The translations under genes were made by a program, and so were the position numbers. Under the pieces are notes generated by a model. That model worked only from the letters and a program-made list of their open reading frames with translations, did not search any database and was not told the origin of the DNA. From Rutstroemia sp. NJR-2017a BVV2 (Eukaryota; Ascomycota; Leotiomycetes; Helotiales; Rutstroemiaceae), in NCBI GenBank assembly GCA_002946415.1, contig NJPS01000011.1, positions 248,001-312,000 on the forward strand: 64,000 bases of DNA, in the 5' to 3' direction. Of this stretch, positions 1 through 10,077 are shown one piece after another. Every line of letters starts with the position of its first letter. The stretch's first letter is position 1.

Positions 1-796
1 GTACGAGGATGACGGCTCTGGGTCTTCCAGTCGTGGGATGTGGCATATTTGATAATGGGGGCGATGGTAATGTCAGGTCATTTTGTCGTATTTTCTCTTC
101 CTGCAAGGCCTTTTCATACGCCGCCACCTCTGCATCTTTGGCTTCCGCAAGCTTAATCGCATTGATTGTTGGTATCAAATACGACAATGTCTTCCCCGAA
201 CCAGTTTCCGCAGCAATTAAAAACTGTTCACCTTCATCCGTTTTGTTCCCTTTTTTCTGATCTCCAAGAAGTGCCGGTATAGCAATTTTCTGCACTGGAG
301 TGGGAACATGAGTATCCATACCCGGCAAAGCCTGTTTATAAATCGCCTCCTTCACACTCTCCAATAATGGAAATTGCTCAAAACTTTCTATCGCGTTCAT
401 CGTCTCTTTTATACTCGTTCGTCTCGTGTACGATATTGGCGCCAGAGCTCTCTGCATCTTCAATGCCTTGAAACCTCTACTTTTCCCATCATCTTTATCA
501 TTCCGATCGACTCTCGAAGAGCGCCGTTCTTGCGCCGAGGACCGTCGTTCGGGTACACCCCGGATTTCAGCCTTCTTCAAGTTCATTCCTCCAAAGGGCC
601 CATCTTGTTTCCTTCGAGCAGGTCGTTCTGTTGATGTGCCGACCTTTCCTGCGCCTGCCAGACTCATGCGATTTGGTCGGCTCGGCAGTTTAGTTTTGAG
701 CGATAAAGCTCGAGAATTGGGCCATGTTTGGATAAATGGTTTTTGCGCTGCCCTGAATGAACAGAGCAGACATGTGTTCGGCCTTGTACGGAGCAT
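1..796 (-). CDS. MRH4: Mitochondrial DEAD-box RNA helicase, MRH4-like (N-terminal part, runs off the left edge)
   Basis: The minus strand is open from an ATG at 796-794 to the left edge, giving about 265 codons of the N-terminal half. Residues 1-40 are basic and hydroxylated and begin MLRTRPNTCLLCSF, as expected of a mitochondrial presequence. A long Arg/Lys-rich low-complexity stretch follows. Then comes the helicase core: a Q-motif-like segment (THVPTPVQKIAIPALL) and the Walker A/motif I sequence AAETGSGKTLSYLIPT, encoded around 175-215. Seen directly: motif I and the open frame. Family knowledge: the basic leader plus this divergent DEAD-box core resembles Mrh4, which helps assemble the large mitochondrial ribosomal subunit. 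Motif II and the C-terminal helicase domain lie outside the window, so the Mrh4 assignment rests on the N-terminal half. Its promoter lies in 797-1505, tail to promoter with the next gene. Confidence 0.75.
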   Translation of the reverse strand, partial: MLRTRPNTCLLCSFRAAQKPFIQTWPNSRALSLKTKLPSRPNRMSLAGAGKVGTSTERPARRKQDGPFGGMNLKKAEIRGVPERRSSAQERRSSRVDRNDKDDGKSRGFKALKMQRALAPISYTRRTSIKETMNAIESFEQFPLLESVKEAIYKQALPGMDTHVPTPVQKIAIPALLGDQKKGNKTDEGEQFLIAAETGSGKTLSYLIPTINAIKLAEAKDAEVAAYEKALQEEKIRQNDLTLPSPPLSNMPHPTTGRPRAVILV

Positions 797-1505
797 TTTA
801 TCGTAGATCCAGATATTGTCGCATGGAATCATGGATTCTACGAACTTCCCCTCTGCTATTTGTATCGTTGTGGTAGTAAAATAAATTATTTACGAGCCGG
901 GAAAACATTATTCCGGGGTACCCCCCCACCAAGAAGCGGCGCTAGGATTTTGATGTTGTAATTGAATGTACTCTTTTGAGTGTTCTGAAGTCCTTCAAAA
1001 TCTGCATAAAATACTGCCAAATAAAGCACTATCATAGCTGGAACTCCACTTCCAATTTATCAGGACAGGATATAACAAGTTGGAAGTTCTTAGTTACATA
1101 TTGAACTTTGAGTATGCCACAACTAAAACATAGGAGTGTCATCGTGCACAAACATCAAGCCTCAAAATGATGGAGATCGGCCACGAGCATACTGTCCTGA
1201 TTACAATGCTTCCTCGATGTTCTTCTCGTTAAAAAACACGTAACAAAAGATTATTCCTAACATCATGCTTTTCCAAAACCAGATCCTTATTTTCAATTTG
1301 CAAAGAACATCGCTATTACCACGATTGTTGCGCCCTATCCTCATAATAATACGAAAAGCAGTATATACATATAAAGGAGGGTATACGGCATCAGCGCTCG
1401 TCGCTATCATCATTCCTAACCAAGATATTACAACTCCACGTCCCATCTCCAACCATTCGTACACACCAAGCACATCTCATCCCTCCCAATTCATCTCTTC
1501 CCGCT
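797..1505. other. Intergenic: MRH4-like promoter and MFS gene 3' end
   Basis: This 0.7-kb AT-rich stretch separates the start of the MRH4-like gene from the stop codon of the DHA1 transporter. I see no supported gene. Short open frames on both strands (for example 1265-1555) have no recognisable motif and overlap the transporter's 3' end. It should hold the helicase promoter on the left and the transporter 3' UTR and polyadenylation site on the right. Confidence 0.6.
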
Positions 1506-3544
1506 TTAATCAACACGCACAGGATATCTCTCTCTCAACTTCGCACCATACTTGAAGATAAAGAACGGCGCCGGAATCAACGCTAACCCAATAAACCCTA
1601 GCAACGAATTTCCCCAGCCAAGTCCCAGGTTCGAGTACAGCGACGGCCCCGCAAGTGGCATGAAAGCCGCGAACAAACACCGGATCGTCGTCAGCCCCGC
1701 CATTGCAGATGCTGCGTACTGTTTTCCCGTATCGATATAATACGTCTGGATACCCGCAAACACACCCATAGTGCCGAAGCCGAAGGGCACAAGACCAAGC
1801 ATTGGTACGATCCAGTGGACGCGGTAGTATGTGGACCAGCCGTACCAGAAGAAGGAGCCGGGGATGAAGAACGCAAAGAAGAGGCCGTTGCGTAAACGGA
1901 ACTCGGGTTGATAGACGCCGTTGTTCTTGTTGGTGAGGGAGATAATTGTAGGATCCGAGGTTTTGGCAACAGTAAACATGCCGAGGAAGAAACCTAGACC
2001 GAGACCCAAGTATGCGAGCGAGGCTATCTCGATGGAGAAGCCGTAGCTGGATTCGAACACTTCGGCAATGGAGGTCAGGAGGAGGTAGACGAGACCGAAG
2101 ACGAAGGACATCCATAGGGCGAGCATGGGTAGAATGGGCGAGGAGAACATCATGCGGAAGGGTCGTGCGATACCTGTGAAGATCACGGCTTTGAATTTGA
2201 GAGCCGCTGGGGGCTTCTTGGCATCGTATGCGGAGATCATATCGGGGTTACCGATTTCTTTGCGCAGGGCAATGGTCTTCTTGCGGACGATGACTGGAGC
2301 GGAGCTTTCTTTCCCGACTATCACATAAAAGATGGAGAGGACACCGCATGCAGCCAGGAGAACCCAGTAGGTCCAGCGCCAACCCGCGCGTTGGGCGATG
2401 AATCCTCCGACAACAGGGCCAAGTACTGGTCCGAAGAGAGGTCCCATGACGAACATAGCTTGAGCTTTACCTCGCTCTTGGATTGGGAAGAGATCTGCGA
2501 CAACACCACCACCTACTGCGAGACAGGCCGAGCCGCCAAGTCCTGCGAAGAAACGGAAGAGAATCATTAGGTGAATATTAGGAGCAAGTGCGCAGCCAGC
2601 TTGCCTGTTTTGATATGTTAGATTCATTGCACTATGTGGTTTTATACACTAGAGGCGTGAATTGGAGAAGCTTACCAAGCAGTCAAGAAGAAATTGCAAT
2701 ACAGTAGAATAGGTCGTCGTCCATAAATTTCACTCAATGGCGACAGGACAAGGGGTCCAACGGCAAATCCAAGAATGAAGATACTGACCACAAATGTGCT
2801 CAGAATTGAAGATGTGTTTTTAAACTCGGCGTTCATCAGTGTGATGCCAGGAGCAACAATTGATGAAGACAAGGGACTGCATTCTGATTAGTCACTTATA
2901 CGACCAATATCCGTGGGAGTTGGTATACCTGAGGAATGTGATGAGACTGACGCATGCTAACATCAACCACTTTTTCTTGCTTGGGAAGTTCCTGCACAAG
3001 AAGGTCAGTAAGGTTTGTGATCGCCAATTGACTGATCGTACCTTGGATGTAATGGATCATCCTGTCCTTCCCATCCCACCAAATTCTTCGATAAATCTGT
3101 CTCTGGAAATACTTCCTTTGGTGGTCCTCCAGGTCCTTTCACTGTCGGACTTGCAGCTGCCGCATCTTTTACCCCGCCGGCACCTTGCCGTGACTGGCTT
3201 TGTGATCTGTTGTCCTTTTGTCCGGATATCTTCCTTAACATCCCCAATGCGCCCTCCCCTCTCGTGGAGCTCTTGCTTCTAACAATTGACGGTATCCCCA
3301 GCACCGATGGTGCCGGTGTACTCGCAAAGGACCCCGGACCGACGGAGTCTAGTCCTTCGTCTGCTTTTTCCACGATAGAGTTACCGTATATCGTGCTACT
3401 GTTCGAATAATTTTGGGACTCTACAGCCGAAGAGTATGTTGATGTTTCCACGTCGAATGTCTCCCCTTGCTCCAACTCACAATGATAGTCATCCTGTCGA
3501 AGGGTGTGCTCGTTCTCGCCCGCCATATCGTGTTGTGGGGACAT
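1506..3544 (-). CDS. DHA1-type major facilitator superfamily transporter
   Basis: Four exons: 3544-3042, 2991-2929, 2876-2676 and 2604-1506. The introns are 50, 52 and 71 bp, all GT-AG, and the phases close to give 621 aa. The first 165 residues are a cytosolic Ser/Gly-rich leader ending in the GWEGQDDPLHPRNF block typical of fungal drug/H+ antiporter-1 proteins. The membrane part then starts with LITFLSPLSSSIVAPGI. It carries the MFS motif A analogue GPLVLSPLSEIYGRRP at the TM2-TM3 loop and, further on, GPVLGPVVGGF in TM5 (the antiporter motif). The C-terminal half keeps the usual six-helix set and ends YPVRVD. Family knowledge: such proteins export drugs, polyamines or other small compounds at the plasma membrane. 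The substrate cannot be read from sequence. The third splice choice (acceptor at 2877) is set by frame and by the conserved SPLSSS motif. Confidence 0.88.
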
Positions 3545-3619
3545 CCAATTGTCGATTATTGCTTGTGACTCTGATATTAGCGACTGTTTTCTTAGGAGGC
3601 GGGGTTATTAGGGTAAATT

Positions 3620-5590
3620 GGTTGAACAATAGTTGAGCAGTACAGCAATGTGGCCGGTCACTGCTACATATGTATGTGGCAGGAAGGCACCTGTAGAACT
3701 TAATGCGTAGCTTCAAGCCCATGCATCTAGGCACTTTGCTTCCAGTATCATTCCAAGAACGTCGGGATGAAAAGATCCAAGCTGCCGTCAGACGCTATAT
3801 TTAATTGGCTGAAGAATGCCAACATCGGGCTAGCTCATGAAGTTGCCCAGGAGAACGAGACTGGTAAACTCAAAATCGGAGATCTTAACGACCGAGCACC
3901 GACCCTTTGCCAAATGTTTCTTGACTATTTGGGTAGACTAACTAAATCATAAAATACGGTTTGAAGTTTACAAAACGCAAGGATCTGCTTCGACTTGAAG
4001 CCATGTTACGTCAAGCACAGACTATACTGTTTGCTTCATTGTGAGAAGAAGACGTTTGAGAATAATTCGGAGACTTCAAAGAATTTTCTAGACCTGTATG
4101 CAAACGACAATTGAATCAATACCGTTGAGCAGAAACAAACACCGAGCTGTGACTGTTATGTTCTTCCCATTGTTGTACCACAATGTCCCGGAGGTGGAAA
4201 GCTTCTTGTGGTCCAGCACACCTAGCAAATACACTAAAACATGATGATCAGCACTAAGCAACAGAGGAGAAGCACAAGCCACTGTTTAGATATGAAGAAA
4301 CGCAGGATTGGTTCATATGTTTCATCGGCGGTTGTGCAACAATGATGATGTACGGCAAGCCACCCAGCACTAAAACCCACCGGACTTCCCCTAGAACCTC
4401 CGTACTTGGCGTATTAATAGCATAATGATCGCATCTACTACTTGAGGGTCGCTCTAGAGGCGATTTGTAAGACATATCATCCGTCGATAGTTTCCACTGA
4501 TCGCTCTGGCATGTTTGCACGGTAGCTAGAGTTCCCAGGCAGCGAGGGAGCAAGCACAATCCACGGTTGCTTTGACCCTGATCCTCACCAGGGCGCAACC
4601 AGAGATTGTGGAATAAACTTATCCGATGGCCGCATCGAAACGGACCTGAGATCCATCTGGTTCTCCGGAGGCTTGATGAACTATTGGTTGCCAAGATCGA
4701 GGTCGAGCAACCGCGCAAACACTGAGTTCTTCACGCACAAGTTGACCAATTCTTCGTCGGGTAGTAGAAAGATGTCACTAAGCAACATGATGAATGGTCA
4801 TATGTTGTTTCGTGTCGCCATCGAGTTTTCCCCTTGAAACAAAGCAGATTCGGATAATCCTGATACACCAAGTCAACAGGAATCCAAGACGGTGTTCATC
4901 GATAGTCTGGTGAGAAAATCTCGGATCCGAGCCAATGTGTGCCCTAATTCTCAAGTCAGTTTTGAAGCTTTTGAAATACGAGAAGACAAGGAACGTCATG
5001 TAGCCTACTAAACGTAAGACATGTTCTTAGTCGTCCGTACACATTTTTCGTGAACTGAATACTTCATCTTTCTCGTATCTTTAAACCAACGCACGCATGT
5101 CTCGGTCACGTTTGAGAACTGCCCGAACACCAACAATTCGCGTATGCACGACAATATTGCTGAGGTGTGGTAGAAGGATTGAAGCATTCGACTGCGACTC
5201 TGCTCTAGCCACATAATTCTCAACCGTGTGTGCGGTATGGATGTCGGATGAGTATCAGTATCGATAGTTGGACTGTTGGAGAAGAAGCACACGGACCTGT
5301 GACTCCGTAATTCCCGGCTCGGCTGTTCCTTGAACTTGGCAAGCCACATTCAATTGAAGCCATTTTGTGGCTTGACTTCGTCGTAAGCTTCATCCATCCA
5401 CACGAAGCAAGGCAAAATCAAACTTCCACGACAATCATTCTACTTTTCATGTGAGATCAACGGGATAAGACGTGTACACCAAAAAAATGATAATCTGCAT
5501 TGGGGCAATGCCACAACCCAATTGTTCTACTACTTATTCAACAATCACCTGCAATCGATTGCCCAGAGAACCATAGTCACTATCCTCATG
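3620..5590. other. Gene-poor 2-kb stretch with decayed coding traces
   Basis: No intact gene can be supported. On the minus strand, 4800-4430 reads as plausible protein (DIFLLPDEELVNLCVKNSVF and beyond) but is broken by in-frame TAG and TGA codons. A 113-codon open frame lies at 5349-5008 and a 154-codon frame at 4718-4254 in another phase. These may be parts of one dead gene, but I recognise no family. The right end (5590-5668) is the 3' flank of the oxidoreductase gene. Confidence 0.35.
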
Positions 5591-5668
5591 TGATTGTTGC
5601 CTTTCGAACATTCTCGCCATCCTCCTCTTTCCACAAGAGCTAATTCGTGGTACTTTACCATTCCCCAA

Positions 5669-6736
5669 TCACGGAGTCTCAGCAACATTATACACCAGCT
5701 TCTCCCCACTAACCTTACCCTCCTTCAACAACTCCAACCCTTCCAACGCACCCTTCAACCCACCCGGCAGAACCCTAGGCTTATGAACCCTAACCTTTCC
5801 CTCCACCAACAGCTTCTCACTCAAACCCCAAAACATCTCCGTGAAGACCTTATCCTCAGGTTTCGCTGCTACAGGCAAGTCACCAAATGTGAAAGCCTCG
5901 CCTACAGCCGTGTAAGCGATCGTGAGGCGGTCGTTGACGTTCGGGCGCTCAATATGGACAGGAAGAAGAGCGCTATAGTCACCGCCTTCGCTGGAGATAG
6001 CTTGGTCGCAGAAAGCGGCGCTGGACTCGAGAGAGATGGTGTCGAGGACTAGTTTGAGGTTATTGTTTGTGTATTTGCGGATTTCGGCGGCAGATTTGGG
6101 GTCGTTGTAGTCGAAGGCTGCATCGGCGCCTAGACTCTTGACCAAGTCGAAGTTGCGAGGCGAGCAAGTGGTAAGCACTTTGTACCCCGATAGCTTCGCG
6201 AATTGGATGGCCAGCACGCCAGTAGCTGTTGAGCCACCGTAGATAAGAATTGGAACTGGCTCCTTGATGGGTTCGGTAGGGAGAGCAAGCTTCAAGCTCT
6301 GGTAGAGTGCTTGGCCAACGGTGACAATTCCAACACCGAGAGTAGCCGCTTCTTGGAAGCTAAGGTTGTCGGGAATGTGGATCTGGATATCTCCTTTGGC
6401 GACAATGTATTCAGCGAAAGCACCGTCTTCGGGTTGCACTGCGTTGCCACCGTGAACGAAGCCGCAAACTCGGTCGCCTTTTTTGAAGGCTTTCTTTACA
6501 TTCTTGCCTACTTCTTCGACAATACCAGCGTAGTCGACTCCAATGACGGCACCTGGTGGAGCAAGGTAGGCAATATGCTTCCAGTCGGTGGGGTTCAGTG
6601 CTACACTGACGGTCTTGACGAGAATGTAGTCGTCTCGAAGAGTAGGAATTGGTCTATCGTTGACGACTGAAGCTTGTTTAAGGGGACCAACAGCGATGGC
6701 CTTCTGAGTAGTCATTGTTTGAGAGACTCGCGACAT
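5669..6736 (-). CDS. MDR-family zinc-independent oxidoreductase (trans-enoyl reductase-like)
   Basis: Single exon, 355 aa from ATG 6736. A second ATG at 6715 (MTTQKAIAV) is an equally good start and matches the usual start of the family. The GroES-like N-terminal half contains NPTDWKHIAYLAPPGAVIG and VDYAGIVEEVGKNV. The Rossmann half contains YGGSTATGVLAIQFAK followed by a basic NADP-type loop (TTCSPRNFDLVKSLGAD). The catalytic and structural zinc ligands of classical alcohol dehydrogenases are absent. Family knowledge: this is the pattern of fungal trans-acting enoyl reductases and toxin-biosynthesis MDR proteins, which reduce C=C bonds using NADPH, but no polyketide synthase is in the window. 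The gene is divergent from the SDR at 7342, sharing about 0.6 kb of upstream DNA, which suggests co-expression in a small metabolic pair. The substrate is unknown. Confidence 0.88.
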   Translation of the reverse strand: MSRVSQTMTTQKAIAVGPLKQASVVNDRPIPTLRDDYILVKTVSVALNPTDWKHIAYLAPPGAVIGVDYAGIVEEVGKNVKKAFKKGDRVCGFVHGGNAVQPEDGAFAEYIVAKGDIQIHIPDNLSFQEAATLGVGIVTVGQALYQSLKLALPTEPIKEPVPILIYGGSTATGVLAIQFAKLSGYKVLTTCSPRNFDLVKSLGADAAFDYNDPKSAAEIRKYTNNNLKLVLDTISLESSAAFCDQAISSEGGDYSALLPVHIERPNVNDRLTIAYTAVGEAFTFGDLPVAAKPEDKVFTEMFWGLSEKLLVEGKVRVHKPRVLPGGLKGALEGLELLKEGKVSGEKLVYNVAETP

Positions 6737-7341
6737 GTTTAGCGTAAGGTAGGTGAACAAATTTAGTAGGTAAGCAAATTCAGGGAAGGAAGTGAATAGA
6801 GATGAGGAGTTAGATGCTCTCTAGTCATAGCAAACTCATCTTTCAAATATATATCTTGACTTTCCGGCGCCGATGAGCTTATTGACCCAATATTTCGGCC
6901 GAAAATTGGCACGGTATTACAAATTCCCAACCGGCGGATTTACCGGGGATTACTAACTTGTGATCCTTCAAGACATTGTGGATATCACCATAGTTGAGAT
7001 GCTAACAATAATTCATCTTGAAATAACCTGCAAAATCGACGTGAATGCATCTTGATCAAGAGGGTTGAACATCAGTTATTAGTCGATAGGAGATATCCAC
7101 ATTTCTATCGGCGTTACATTGTAACCCCGAAACAGAAAAAAAATTCGTGGGGAGTGGTGACATAATCTAGAAACATTACCCGGTCCCGAGACGGCTCCGC
7201 TAACGACCTCTAACTTGCATATAAGGATACTGTGAACGAGTAGGTAAGTGATTAATATTCTTTCCCATTCCCTAGTTATTCATTCGCATTGTTTGCTCAG
7301 TTCCAATTGCTGCAAAAAAACACATCATTTGACTCGAGACC
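6737..7341. promoter_or_regulatory. Shared divergent upstream region of the MDR and SDR oxidoreductase genes
   Basis: About 600 bp lie between the two start codons. It contains several CGG/CCG-rich patches (for example around 6865-6945, with CCGGCGCCGATGAG and CAACCGGCGGATTTACCGGGG), which could be zinc-cluster regulator half-sites. An AT-rich block lies before the SDR start. Function is inferred only from the divergent layout. Confidence 0.4.
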
Positions 7342-8230
7342 ATGACGTTCAACTACAACAAAGTCCTCATTATCGGCGCCACTTCTGGCATTGGCAAGGC
7401 GCTTGCTGCCAGAGTTGTAGAAAACAACATACCGGTGGTAATTACGGGCAGAAGAGAGGAAAATTTGAATGAGTTTGTCGACCAATATGGAAGCGACAAA
7501 GTGAAAAGTAAAGTGTTTGATGTAACAAAACTGGATCAGGTAACTACCCTATCTTTCACTTACATTTGCTCTTCGAGGTTCCTCTCACTAAAGAGGCCAG
7601 TAAGACTAATCCACACCACAGATCCCCCAATTCACATCAGAAATCCTTGCCGAGAACCCAGACATCGATTGCATCTTCGTAAACTCCGGGATCCAACGAC
7701 CATTCGACTTTTCCAAACCCGAAACTGTTGACATGGATATTTTCGACCAGGAGCTCATAACCAACTACACCTCCGCTGTTCGTCTCACCAAAGCATTCCT
7801 TCCCCATCTCCAAGCCCAGAAGAAACAAACTGCTTTGGTATTTACCACCTCTCAAATGGCTTTGGTACCCATGATGCGTTGCCCGAACTACGGCGCATCG
7901 AAAGCGGCCTTGCATCACTTCATCTTGGCATTGCGCACCCAACTGAAGGACGGTCCTGGTGATGTAAAAGTATTGGAGATATACCCGCCGGCGGTGCAGA
8001 CTGAGTTACATGATGCCAAGCACCAGCCGGATCTGAAGGATGGACATCTCATCGGTATGCCTTTGAATGAGTTCATCGATGAAGTCTGGAAGCAGTTGAC
8101 GCAGGGGAAGGATCAAATCGCTATAGGAACGGCGGAGGATGTTTTTGAAGGATTTGAGATCAAGAGACAAGAGCTCTATGAGAATATGACGGCACAACTG
8201 TCTACTCTGCTGAAGCAGTTCTTGAGATGA
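7342..8230 (+). CDS. Short-chain dehydrogenase/reductase (SDR)
   Basis: Two exons, 7342-7539 and 7622-8230, with an 82-bp GT-AG intron in phase 0, give 268 aa. The N-terminus shows the Rossmann cofactor motif GATSGIGKALAARV at residues 11-24 and a basic GRREENLNEF loop, favouring NADP(H). The catalytic set is visible: an Asn in the VNSG motif, a Ser in TTSQ, and the YGASKAA Tyr-x3-Lys pair. Length matches the classical SDR subfamily (about 250-270 aa). Family knowledge: these enzymes oxidise or reduce alcohol/ketone groups in the cytosol. The substrate is not predictable. The divergent MDR partner at 5669-6736 suggests both act on related metabolites. Confidence 0.88.
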
Positions 8231-9067
8231 TTTATGAGGTTCAGCTTGAACTTCTGCAATAAATGCAACTGCCGTCTGTAAGCAAGTATTATGTATGTAA
8301 ATAGGCCAAGCAAAAGAGCGTCGAGATTATAGAATGATTTGATTCCACAATCTTTCAACAGATTCAGGTCGTGTGATTTGCACGGGGACGGCAATAAGTC
8401 TCGTAGTGCGGCTAGTCAGTTGCCAGAACGGTAATGGTAGCGGTGGCGATCACCTAAAATGAAAATGCGTCAGCAGACGCGCTTGTTTCGTTATGCTGAA
8501 TGCCTATCAACGATGAGATAGTTGCTGGGCATCAAGCGCGATGAAATGGAATCCTGCCGTCAATATAACCTCAAATACTTCCGCCCGAAGAGGCAGCTGG
8601 TACCTGCTTATTCGACGTCACCGTACCAACATCCCAAAAGAACCACAACACCCAACATTATGAAAAATGATGTGCATAAACCCGATCCCAAAAACCCTCC
8701 GCAGATCTCTCCAACTTCAACAACACACCCCTGCCCGCATGCATAACAACAATCAATCACAGCCCCGTCCGCCATCCCATCACGCGGCCCCTGCAGCCCA
8801 TGAAACACATCCAGTCGAAGTTCTTGATCTTACTGTGCCTTTCTCTCATTTATTTCTCTCACCTCAGTACTGCCGAAGCAACAACAAGAATCTTCATCAA
8901 CTCCCGAAGGCGTCTTCATCGTCGTTGAAATATTTCATTTTCGTAAGGTTGGAATAAGAACGGTGGGGAAACATACGAGAAAAGCCACAGCCGCACCGAT
9001 AACGACGTCCCGATAACGAACGGTTGTGGTGAAACCTGGGCGCAAACGGCGTCACCAGCGAGCCGCG
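8231..9067. other. Intergenic between the SDR gene and the two-TM protein gene
   Basis: No gene is supported. The left 200 bp is the SDR 3' flank. The right part (8522-9067) holds only short open frames rich in Pro/His, with no motif, and probably serves as promoter and 5' leader of the next gene. Two in-frame codons upstream of ATG 9068 are open, but they begin with GTG, not ATG. Confidence 0.45.
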
Positions 9068-9596
9068 ATGGCGTCCAAAACTCAACATGCAGAAAACGGC
9101 GGGATCGAGGCCGACGGCATCCTTCCTATACAGGTGAGTTCATTTCTTCCTTTTCTCTTTCAGAGAAGTTTCGTACGAGGCTCTCCAAAACACACAACCA
9201 GCAACAATCACGTGCCCACCACCCAACTAACCCCAGCAGGAACCCTTCTTCGTCACCGCCAAATTCTGGAAACGCTTCTCAGTCTACATATCCGTAGCGC
9301 TCTCGATCGTGTCACTGATCATCTCGGCCATCGCATCTCTGAAGCCAGGGAACGCGGACCATCTGAAAGCGCTCACGGTCACGAGCATAGTGATCAACTC
9401 GATCTCGGTGGGGCTGTCGGCGCTGACGTCGCTGGATTGGCAGAGCCAGGCGACGACGGATAGGAAGTTTGCGCAGATGTTGAGGGAGGTGGCGCATGTG
9501 CATGAGGGGACGGGGGTGGTGGTGTTGGGGAAGATGGGGATGGAGAGGTTGGAGAGGATGGGGGTGGACATGGGGGGGAGTGGGAATGAGAGATGA
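9068..9596 (+). CDS. Small two-transmembrane protein, SLATT-like (tentative)
   Basis: Two exons: 9068-9133 (22 codons) and 9240-9596, giving 140 aa. The acceptor is a tandem CAGCAG (9234-9239), so use of the first AG would add one Gln (141 aa). After FWKR, two hydrophobic segments follow (RFSVYISVALSIVSLIISAI and TVTSIVINSISVGLSALTSL). Then comes a short amphipathic stretch DWQSQATTDRKFAQMLREVA and a Gly/Met-rich tail. The layout of two helices plus a helical cytosolic segment resembles the fungal SLATT domain of two-TM membrane proteins. That is an inference from pattern only; no catalytic motif exists. The very G-rich 3' end of the coding region continues into the 3' flank. Confidence 0.6.
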
Positions 9597-10077
9597 GAGA
9601 GTGTGGTTGGTTAGCCGGCTAGATGGTTTCTTTGGAGACTGAAGAGAGGATGGGGGAGGAGGGAGGAGGGTTGGAGTGCTTGAAAGGCAATAGGATGGGC
9701 CAGACAGCAGGTGTGAGTAAGGCGGACGAAATGATGAAGTGATGACGGTGTGTATGTATGTGCATGGATTAAGCAACAGGAGGACTTGGGAGCTTTGGTT
9801 TTTATGGAGATAAAATTTTGGCATGTAGGATTAAAATACCCTAGATAGTATTTTCTTTGATCAAATTAGCAAACGCATATGATGGATCTCTCATCTGCAA
9901 CGAGTCGATGGCCCTCATTGACCGCGATATGATTGCAAACGACAATAGTACCGATTGATAGACACATGAGTCTTTCAGCACTCATTACATAATGAAACTC
10001 AACGTTTCGAGGCGCCAACGGAGAATGGTATCCTTTAGTATTCTCCTCGGATACTAGCAGCTACCACTTTAACATTA

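Noticed and set aside
1265..1555. Plus-strand 96-codon frame
   Set aside because: No motif, and it overlaps the 3' end of the MFS gene in antisense.
5594..6670. Plus-strand open frames over the MDR gene
   Set aside because: Antisense shadows of a clearly conserved oxidoreductase, with no independent motif.
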